Assembly (NCBI GenBank): GCA_900557695.1
Contig: USTP01000029.1
Span: 1-10,100, forward strand
From: an uncultured Thermoanaerobacterales bacterium
Lineage (GTDB): Bacteria > Bacillota > Clostridia > Christensenellales > UBA1242
DNA: 10,100 nucleotides
Reading direction: 5' to 3'
Positions 1-4,953 of the stretch are shown in pieces (positions within the stretch are counted from its first letter, which is position 1; every line of letters starts with the position of its first letter). Position numbers and translations under genes: made by a program. Below the pieces are notes generated by a model that was given only the letters and a program-made list of their open reading frames with translations, did not search any database and was not told where the DNA came from.

Positions 1-30
1 TCGGCAGCGTCAGATGTGTATAAGAGACAG
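1..30 (+). other. Nextera Read 1 adapter remnant (sequencing artefact)
   Basis: Bases 1-30 match the last 30 bases of the Illumina Nextera Read 1 adapter, and bases 12-30 are the complete 19-bp Tn5 mosaic end (AGATGTGTATAAGAGACAG). This is untrimmed library sequence, not chromosome. It supplies a false GTG start at 16 that would add the familiar artefact peptide MYKRQ to the front of the next gene. True genomic sequence begins at base 31. Confidence 0.97.
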
Positions 31-60
31 TGTTTATACTATAAGGCAAAGGGGGGGCGT

Positions 61-528
61 ATGAAAAACTATACTATATATAACAACACTCTTCTTTACA
101 TGGCGCTATATTTAAAAAGTCATGCGGGAGAGCCAGCTATAATAACAGACGAGCAGTATACTAATTATGTTAACCTTGTAATCAGAACGCTTGATATTGA
201 AAAAAGTGTTGCAAACGCATTTACCTATGCTGTAAAGAACGGAGAGCCTAGTTATAATTTTAATATGGTAAGCAAAGAAAAGCAGGCGCGTATAAATGCA
301 ACAACTTTTTATTACGACCCTGAAAAAAGATGTTATCACACCCCTTCTGGTTATAAAGACCTTTACTATAAATCAAAAGCAGTTATTCCTCAATCAATTC
401 TACCAATGTTTCAACCCGAGGGCTATGAAAGAGCAATTGGCTTAAAACCAAAGGAAAATATTCAAATAACAACAAAATCCGCAGGCAATCGCACCTCTAT
501 TAGGGGCGAAGAGCCTGGTGATAATTAA
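61..528 (+). CDS. Hypothetical protein, 155 aa, family not recognised
   Basis: The frame starts at ATG 61, three bases after a G-run (AAAGGGGGGG, 48-57) that can act as a Shine-Dalgarno site, though the spacing is short. It ends at TAA 526-528. The frame is also open back to the adapter junction at 31, so a gene truncated at its 5' end cannot be excluded. The product has no signal peptide, clear membrane segment or known motif that I can see. It is rich in Tyr, Asn and Lys, with a central Lys/Tyr-rich part (about residues 75-110) and a polar, probably disordered tail (about 130-155). A bidirectional terminator follows 17 bases after the stop, which supports a real transcribed gene. It converges on glmS, so the glm operon says nothing about its job. 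I do not assign a function. Coding status is fairly likely from length and codon pattern. Confidence 0.7.
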   Translation: MKNYTIYNNTLLYMALYLKSHAGEPAIITDEQYTNYVNLVIRTLDIEKSVANAFTYAVKNGEPSYNFNMVSKEKQARINATTFYYDPEKRCYHTPSGYKDLYYKSKAVIPQSILPMFQPEGYERAIGLKPKENIQITTKSAGNRTSIRGEEPGDN

Positions 529-544
529 AAAATAACTAGACAAT

Positions 545-577
545 AAAAAGTTCCACATTTTAAGTGGAACTTTTTTT
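545..577. terminator. Bidirectional intrinsic terminator between the hypothetical gene and glmS
   Basis: A perfect 12-bp stem (AAAAAGTTCCAC at 545-556, GTGGAACTTTTT at 564-575) encloses the 7-nt loop ATTTTAA. On the + strand it is followed by a T-run (571-577). On the minus strand the A-run 545-549 gives the U-tract. It sits between two convergent genes and abuts the glmS stop codon (576-578), so it can end both transcripts. Confidence 0.93.
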
Positions 578-2330
578 ATTCAACTGTTACGCTTTTAGCA
601 AGATTCCTTGGTTTATCTGGATTATTGCCAAGCAACACACTTGCTTTAAACGCAAGAAGCTGAAAAGGTATAACGCTAATAATACTCAGCAGTTCGCTAC
701 TATAAGCGTCTGGCAAGTCTATTTTATAGTCAAACCCACTAACCGATGCACTTTTGAAGGTTACAACTATAACCTTAGCTCCCCTAGCCTTAACTTCCTG
801 CCCACTGTTAAGCGTTTTATCAAGCATATCCTTATTGGTTGCTATCACAAACACAGGGGATCCTTCGTCTATCAAGGCAATAGTTCCATGCTTTAGCTCC
901 CCTGCAGGATAACCCTCTGCGCTTTTATAAGAAATCTCTTTAAGTTTTAAAGCCGATTCAAGAGCAGTTATACTATCTAGCCCCCGCCCTACGAAAAATA
1001 CTCTGGTAGCGTTTTTAACAAGTTCTAGTATTTCATCATCAATGTTTATAAGATTTTTAGCATCATCTGCCAAATTTTCTAAGTCTTTAAAATCATAGTC
1101 ACTATTTTCAAGGCATCTAGCTAGCAAATATAAAACTAAAATTTGGGCAACATAAGCTTTAGTAGAGGCAACGGCAATTTCGGCGCCCGCAAAAACAGGC
1201 AAAACCGCGTCACACATCTTTGCTAGCCCGCTATGCATCACATTTGTTATCGCTAAGGTTTTAGCTTGCCTTTCTTTAAAAAGAGTTGCACAGCCAAGCG
1301 TGTCTGCCGTTTCGCCACTTTGACTAACAAATATTGCCAAGGTGTTATCAATAATTATATTAGAATATTTAAGTTCACTTGCAATTTTTGCCTCACATGG
1401 CACGCCTAAAACCTTTTGCAAAACGCTTGCTCCATACATACTTGCGTGATACGCCGTTCCGCAGCCAACTAAAACAACATTTTTAACGCCGTCAATTAGC
1501 TTTAATGCACTTTTTAGAATTTCTTTGGTTTTATACTGCATTTGTATTCTTTTTATAACCGCAGGTATTTCGCATATTTCTTTTTCCATAAAATATTGGT
1601 AGCCCTGCTTTGAAACTTCTTCTTCGGTTTGGGTTAGTTTGCTATAGCAGGGTTTAATTTGCTTGCCTTTCTCATCAAAAAGCTTAAATCCCCTGCTAGA
1701 AACAACCGCTATTTCGCCCTCTTTTAAACTATAATAACAGCTTGCAATTCCATTAAAACAAATTATATCGCTTGCCACCATAACGCCCTTTTTAGTTTTA
1801 GATATAAACAGTGGGCTAATTTTTCGCGTAGCAACAATTCTTTTGCTCTTTTTATCAAGGATAGCTATAGCATAGCTACCAACAAGCTGTTTTATGCTAG
1901 CTCTAACCTTTTCAACAATTTTCCCCTTCTTAGAAGCTATCAAATTTGCAATGCACTCGCTATCTGTTTGCGATTTAAACTTAATTCCTTCTTTTTCAAG
2001 GTTTGCCCTTATTTGCATAAAGTTTTCGATTATTCCGTTATGAACTATAGCAAGTTCTTTACTATCTGATAGATGTGGGTGTGCGTTTTCCTCTGTTGGC
2101 TTGCCGTGGGTTGCCCACCTTGTGTGAGAAATAACCAAACCTGCCTTGCAGTTTTTTGCGAATTTCTCAATTCCAGCAACCATGCCCGTTTGTTTTTTTA
2201 AACAGATCTCGTCTTTAGTTAGGTATGCCATACCAGCAGAATCGTAGCCACGATATTCAAGTTTTGAGAGCGCCTTATAGCACTCTATCGCACTACCCTT
2301 TCCGCCAGCAACACAAGCTATTCCGCACAT
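576..2330 (-). CDS. glmS: Glutamine--fructose-6-phosphate aminotransferase (isomerizing)
   Basis: This cytosolic enzyme makes glucosamine-6-phosphate from fructose-6-phosphate and glutamine, the entry step to UDP-GlcNAc and cell-wall precursors. The 584-residue protein is slightly shorter than the usual 600-610 but complete. An N-terminal class II glutaminase domain (about 1-220) begins MCGI, with Cys2 as the nucleophile after Met removal, HTRWATHG at 69-76 and HNGIIENF at 97-104. Two SIS sugar-isomerase domains follow, at about 285-415 (GCGTAYHAS, SQSGET 336-341) and 440-580. Equivalents of the E. coli isomerase residues Lys485, Glu488, His504 and Lys603 are present as Lys462, Glu465, His481 and Lys579. 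It is last in the operon; its ATG overlaps the glmM stop by one base (TAATG) and its GGAGG site lies inside glmM. That leaves no room for a glmS ribozyme directly upstream, the usual place in many Firmicutes. Confidence 0.97.
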   Translation of the reverse strand: MCGIACVAGGKGSAIECYKALSKLEYRGYDSAGMAYLTKDEICLKKQTGMVAGIEKFAKNCKAGLVISHTRWATHGKPTEENAHPHLSDSKELAIVHNGIIENFMQIRANLEKEGIKFKSQTDSECIANLIASKKGKIVEKVRASIKQLVGSYAIAILDKKSKRIVATRKISPLFISKTKKGVMVASDIICFNGIASCYYSLKEGEIAVVSSRGFKLFDEKGKQIKPCYSKLTQTEEEVSKQGYQYFMEKEICEIPAVIKRIQMQYKTKEILKSALKLIDGVKNVVLVGCGTAYHASMYGASVLQKVLGVPCEAKIASELKYSNIIIDNTLAIFVSQSGETADTLGCATLFKERQAKTLAITNVMHSGLAKMCDAVLPVFAGAEIAVASTKAYVAQILVLYLLARCLENSDYDFKDLENLADDAKNLINIDDEILELVKNATRVFFVGRGLDSITALESALKLKEISYKSAEGYPAGELKHGTIALIDEGSPVFVIATNKDMLDKTLNSGQEVKARGAKVIVVTFKSASVSGFDYKIDLPDAYSSELLSIISVIPFQLLAFKASVLLGNNPDKPRNLAKSVTVE

Positions 2331-3661
2331 TATTCTTCCTCCACAGCTTCGACTTCTAACTTTTCTATAGTGTTTAACAAATAATTTGCCAAACTTTGTG
2401 AAGCCACAATATTTTCGCTTTCAACCATAATTCTAATCTTTGGTTCAGTTCCAGACGCTCTAACCAGCACTCTGCCAAGCCCCGCAAGCTCTTGCTGGGC
2501 ATTGGTTATAGCCGTTAGCAATGGTTCACTTCCAAGAATTCTCAGCTTTTCTTTAACAACAATATCTTTATTAACTTGAGGAAACACCCTAACCTTGCAA
2601 AATTCAGACAGGGGTTTCCCACTTTCCTTGCAAAAATGTGCAAGAAGAATTGCCGTTAAAATTCCATCGCCAGTTTGCATAAATTTTTTAATAATTATAT
2701 GCCCCGACTGTTCGCCCCCAAGAACAAGTCCATTTTTGTTTAATAGATTTGCCACATATTTATCCCCAGCATCGGCACGAAGCAGTTTTATACCCTTTTC
2801 TTTAAGTGAAAGTTCTATGCCCATATTGGTTTGACTTGTGCCAACAACTGCATTATTGACAAGCATGCCCCTTTGTTTAAAAACTAGGGCAAGAGCATGT
2901 AAAATCATATCCCCATCAATTATTTTGCCCTTCTCACTAACGGCTATAAGTCTATCTGCATCGCCATCAAAAGCAAAACCCATATCTGCGCCATATTGTT
3001 TCACTTTTTTAGCCAGCCTTTCTGGATGAAGCGACCCGCATTTATCATTTATTTTTAAACCATTATTCATGCAGCTAGTTTTTATAACTTTGGCTCCAAG
3101 TTTTCTAAAAACCTCTGGTGCAATACTATAACTTGCCCCATTTGAAGCATCAAGCACAACTTTAAGCCCTGAAAGCGAACCAGAAATAGTGTTAACAAGA
3201 TAATCTATATAGTGTTTGCGTAGATTTGTTTTTTGCACATACAAGCCTATTTTTTCAGCCGAAACATGTTTTGACTTAATGAAACCACGCTCAATTTTCT
3301 CTTCCTCTTTGTCTTGAAGTTTTTCGCCCTTTAAAGAAAAAATTTTTATGCCATTATATTGCATTGGGTTGTGGCTAGCAGTGATGCTTATTCCATAATC
3401 AAACTTTAAACTTTTTGTTAGATAAGCTACTGCGGCAGTAGGAATTATGCCAGCATCCACCACGTCCACCCCGCCAGAGAGCAACCCACACGCAAGGGCA
3501 TTAACTAAAAAAGAGCCAGTAACCCTTGTATCCCTGCCAATTAAAACTCTGCCACCTTGCATATTTTGGCTTAAACTATTTCCGCATTTAAAGGCTATAT
3601 CATAAGTAAGTTCTTCGCCAACAACTCCACGAAGCCCATCAGTTCCAAAGAAAACAGACAT
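2330..3661 (-). CDS. glmM: Phosphoglucosamine mutase
   Basis: GlmM interconverts glucosamine-6-phosphate and glucosamine-1-phosphate, the step between GlmS and GlmU. The 443-residue length is typical for the bacterial alpha-D-phosphohexomutase family. Domain 1 begins FGTDGLRG (5-12) and carries the phosphoserine loop TASHNP, with the catalytic Ser at 96. The Mg-binding loop DGDADR is at 232-237. The sugar-specificity loop GGEQSGH (315-321) is characteristic of GlmM rather than of other phosphohexomutases. The phosphate-binding loop RASGTEPKIRIMVE is at 401-414. All key residues look intact. The start ATG follows the stop of the GlmU-like gene by one base (TAATATG) and is preceded by AGAGG at 6-base spacing, so translational coupling to the upstream gene is likely. 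Its stop overlaps the glmS start. Confidence 0.97.
   Translation of the reverse strand: MSVFFGTDGLRGVVGEELTYDIAFKCGNSLSQNMQGGRVLIGRDTRVTGSFLVNALACGLLSGGVDVVDAGIIPTAAVAYLTKSLKFDYGISITASHNPMQYNGIKIFSLKGEKLQDKEEEKIERGFIKSKHVSAEKIGLYVQKTNLRKHYIDYLVNTISGSLSGLKVVLDASNGASYSIAPEVFRKLGAKVIKTSCMNNGLKINDKCGSLHPERLAKKVKQYGADMGFAFDGDADRLIAVSEKGKIIDGDMILHALALVFKQRGMLVNNAVVGTSQTNMGIELSLKEKGIKLLRADAGDKYVANLLNKNGLVLGGEQSGHIIIKKFMQTGDGILTAILLAHFCKESGKPLSEFCKVRVFPQVNKDIVVKEKLRILGSEPLLTAITNAQQELAGLGRVLVRASGTEPKIRIMVESENIVASQSLANYLLNTIEKLEVEAVEEE
2331..2342 (-). promoter_or_regulatory. glmS ribosome binding site inside the end of glmM
   Basis: GGAGG (complement of 2338-2342) lies 7 bases before the glmS ATG and encodes part of the acidic C-terminus (Glu-Glu-Glu) of GlmM. 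With the TAATG stop/start overlap, ribosomes finishing glmM can restart on glmS, so the two proteins are probably made in a fixed ratio. Confidence 0.85.
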
Positions 3662-3662
3662 A

Positions 3663-4298
3663 TTATACCTCTTTTAAATACTTCTTAGCTTTTCCCTCTT
3701 TAGTTTGCATTTTCGAGCGACCAATAACAAAATCTCCGTTATTAACATTTTTATCTACAGTTGTGCCTGCGGCAATAAACGCTTTTTCCCCAATGCTAAC
3801 AGGTGCAATAAGGTTAACGCTTGAGCCCACAAAACTATCACTGCCAATTGTTGTTTTTTCTTTACATTTCCCAGTGAAGTTAACAAAAACAACTCCGCAA
3901 CCTATATTAACCCTGTCGCCCACCTGCCCATCACCAATATAAGAAAGATGGCTTGCCTTGGTGTTTTTACCAATCTTGCTGTTTTTAATTTCAACAAAAT
4001 TGCCAATTTTTGCCTCCTCCCCTATTTCACTACCTGGGCGAAGATGTGAAAAAGGCCCAATTTTTGCGCCATTTTTTACAACTGAATTTTCAATAACCGA
4101 ATATGTGATAGAAGCGCCCTCACAAATACTAGAATCAACAATATAGTTGCCTGGATAAAGCACAACTCCTTGTTTTATCACGCTATTACCAACTATAACA
4201 TTAAAGGGATATATTGTAACCCCCTCTTCAATTATCGTTTTTTTATCAATATAAATATTTTCATTAAAAACATTAAATTCTGGAGAATTAAATTTCAT
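3663..4298 (-). CDS. glmU: Stand-alone GlmU C-terminal domain: glucosamine-1-phosphate N-acetyltransferase
   Basis: The product (211 aa) matches only the acetyltransferase half of bifunctional GlmU (normally about 450-460 aa) and should acetylate glucosamine-1-phosphate with acetyl-CoA. Hexapeptide repeats of a left-handed beta-helix run through most of the length. Diagnostic blocks are IGPFSHLRPG (80-89), NFVEIKNSKIG (100-110), ASHLSYIGD (115-123), NIGCG (131-135) and IAAGTTV (175-181). Residues matching E. coli Arg333, Lys351, His363 (catalytic base), Tyr366 and Asn386 are present as Arg87, Lys105, His117, Tyr120 and Asn140. The usual Tyr387-Asp388 is Phe141-Thr142. The N-terminal pyrophosphorylase domain, with its Gly-rich UTP loop, is absent; the ATG follows a G6 run (complement of 4304-4309) 5 bases upstream and no coding remnant lies beyond it. 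It is first in the glmU-glmM-glmS operon. A related hexapeptide acyltransferase is possible, but motif fit and context favour GlmU. Confidence 0.88.
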   Translation of the reverse strand: MKFNSPEFNVFNENIYIDKKTIIEEGVTIYPFNVIVGNSVIKQGVVLYPGNYIVDSSICEGASITYSVIENSVVKNGAKIGPFSHLRPGSEIGEEAKIGNFVEIKNSKIGKNTKASHLSYIGDGQVGDRVNIGCGVVFVNFTGKCKEKTTIGSDSFVGSSVNLIAPVSIGEKAFIAAGTTVDKNVNNGDFVIGRSKMQTKEGKAKKYLKEV

Positions 4299-4351
4299 GA
4301 TAGCCCCCCTATAACATTTTTAAATAAAAGCCCTTTATTTAAGAATATTAC

Positions 4352-4357
4352 ATTATA
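4352..4357 (-). promoter_or_regulatory. Candidate -10 element for the glm operon
   Basis: The minus strand carries a perfect TATAAT here, 53 bases before the GlmU-like ATG. No good -35 is seen at 16-18 bp spacing: the hexamer at 17 bp reads GTGGTG. Either an activator assists this promoter or the true promoter lies elsewhere in 4358-4480. A TTGACT at 4471-4466 is another possible -35 but lacks a good -10 partner. Confidence 0.4.
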
Positions 4358-4368
4358 TTTATATGAAT

Positions 4369-4391
4369 TTAATGCACCACTTTGTGCTTAA
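4369..4391. repeat. Imperfect inverted repeat over the expected -35 of the glm operon
   Basis: TTAA-T-GCAC (4369-4377) and GTGCTTAA (4384-4391) form an 8-bp inverted repeat with one bulged T around the loop CACTTT. It covers the -35 position of the candidate glm promoter and could be an operator. Nothing identifies the binding protein. Confidence 0.4.
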
Positions 4392-4489
4392 CTTTGCTTT
4401 TATAGCCGTTTTCAAGTAAAAAACAGCCTGCAGCGCCCATTTTTCCTAGTAAAAATCAATTTTTTAGTCAATTTTTGTTTAAAATCGTT

Positions 4490-4517
4490 TTGAGGGGGGC
4501 ATAAATTATGATAAAAT
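4490..4517 (+). promoter_or_regulatory. Candidate promoter for the HU gene
   Basis: TTGAGG (4490-4495) and TAAAAT (4512-4517) are separated by 16 bp on the + strand, which resembles a sigma-A promoter. Transcription would start near 4524, giving a leader of about 50 nt before the HU ATG. It lies in the 274-bp region divergent from the glm operon. Confidence 0.5.
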
Positions 4518-4530
4518 GACAATAATATGA

Positions 4531-4555
4531 GCTATTAAAGAATTATCTTTATAGC
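4531..4555 (+). promoter_or_regulatory. Leader hairpin just upstream of the HU ribosome binding site
   Basis: GCTATTAAAG (4531-4540) pairs with CTTTATAGC (4547-4555) with one bulged base around the loop AATTAT. It ends 5 bases before GGAGG (4561-4565). As the first structure in the predicted leader it could stabilise the mRNA or affect translation. It lacks a T-tract, so it is not a terminator. Confidence 0.45.
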
Positions 4556-4572
4556 GAAAAGGAGGACTAGGG

Positions 4573-4845
4573 ATGAACAAAACTGAATTTTTGAGAGCTG
4601 TGGCAAGTGAAGCTGGCTTAACTATCAAAGAAGCAAACGCTTTCTATGATGCATTCGTTAAAACAGTTAAAGACGCTATGGCCAACAATGATAAGGTTGC
4701 TTTAGTTGGTTTTGGAACATTTGAAGCAAAGGCTAAACCAGCTAGAGAATGCACAAACCCTATGACAGGCGCTAAAGTTAATGTTGCTGCGTGCAAAGCC
4801 CCTGTATTAAAGTTTGGTAAAAACTTTAAAGATTCTATCAACTAA
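4573..4845 (+). CDS. HU family DNA-binding protein
   Basis: HU is a small basic nucleoid protein that works as a dimer and bends DNA without strict sequence specificity. The 90-residue length is standard. The N-terminal helices (1-45) start MNKTEFLRAVA, the family signature VGFGTFEAK spans 45-53, and the beta-arm is at 54-75 with the conserved Asn62-Pro63 whose proline intercalates in DNA. The C-terminal helix ends FGKNFKDSIN. The arm is unusual: the common GRNP is CTNP (Arg61 replaced by Thr, Cys at 60) and a second Cys is at 74. The start is fixed by AAAAGGAGG (4557-4565), 7 bases before the ATG. The gene is monocistronic, with its own promoter candidate and terminator. IHF-like naming is less suitable because only one such gene is seen and the closest fit is HU. 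Confidence 0.95.
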   Translation: MNKTEFLRAVASEAGLTIKEANAFYDAFVKTVKDAMANNDKVALVGFGTFEAKAKPARECTNPMTGAKVNVAACKAPVLKFGKNFKDSIN

Positions 4846-4858
4846 GAGTCAAAAAAAG

Positions 4859-4882
4859 CGAGCTAAGCTAGCTCGTTTTTTT
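4859..4882 (+). terminator. Intrinsic terminator of the HU gene
   Basis: A 7-bp stem, CGAGCTA (4859-4865) with TAGCTCG (4869-4875), has the 3-nt loop AGC and a run of seven T (4876-4882). It starts 14 bases after the HU stop. An A-run at 4851-4857 could let it work on the minus strand too. Confidence 0.92.
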
Positions 4883-4922
4883 GTTGCACAATTTTTACTC
4901 CACAAATTTTTGTTTAATAACT

Positions 4923-4952
4923 AAAAAAACTGGGCACTTTTGTGCCCAGTTT
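4923..4952 (-). terminator. Intrinsic terminator of the M4 protease gene
   Basis: A perfect 11-bp stem, AAACTGGGCAC (4927-4937) with GTGCCCAGTTT (4942-4952), has a 4-nt loop. Read on the minus strand it is followed by a U-tract (complement of the A-run 4923-4929). It begins two bases after the protease stop codon. Confidence 0.93.
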
Positions 4953-4953
4953 A

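Noticed and set aside
16..60. GTG start at 16 giving a 170-aa version of the first protein
   Set aside because: Bases 16-30 are adapter sequence, so the MYKRQ start is artificial; ATG 61 has a G-rich ribosome site.
564..896. Open frame of 110 codons on the + strand opposite glmS
   Set aside because: It lies antisense to a fully conserved gene, begins within the terminator hairpin and shows no ribosome site or family likeness.
2595..3029. Two open frames on the + strand opposite glmM
   Set aside because: They are antisense shadows of glmM with low-complexity Ser/Pro/Leu-rich translations and no start signals.
3958..4391. Two open frames on the + strand opposite the GlmU-like gene and its leader
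   Set aside because: They are antisense to a conserved gene, with no ribosome site and no protein-like pattern.
4299..4572. glmS ribozyme or other known riboswitch in the operon leader
   Set aside because: No recognisable ribozyme core or other riboswitch signature was seen on either strand; only a dyad, a -10 and a short ORF were visible.
4299..4572. Remnant of the GlmU pyrophosphorylase domain upstream of the acetyltransferase gene
   Set aside because: The region is AT-rich with stops in the gene's frame and no Gly-rich UTP-binding loop, so recent frameshift or decay is not supported.
4644..4841. Open frame on the minus strand opposite HU
   Set aside because: It is the complement of a clear HU gene and only reflects its codon pattern.
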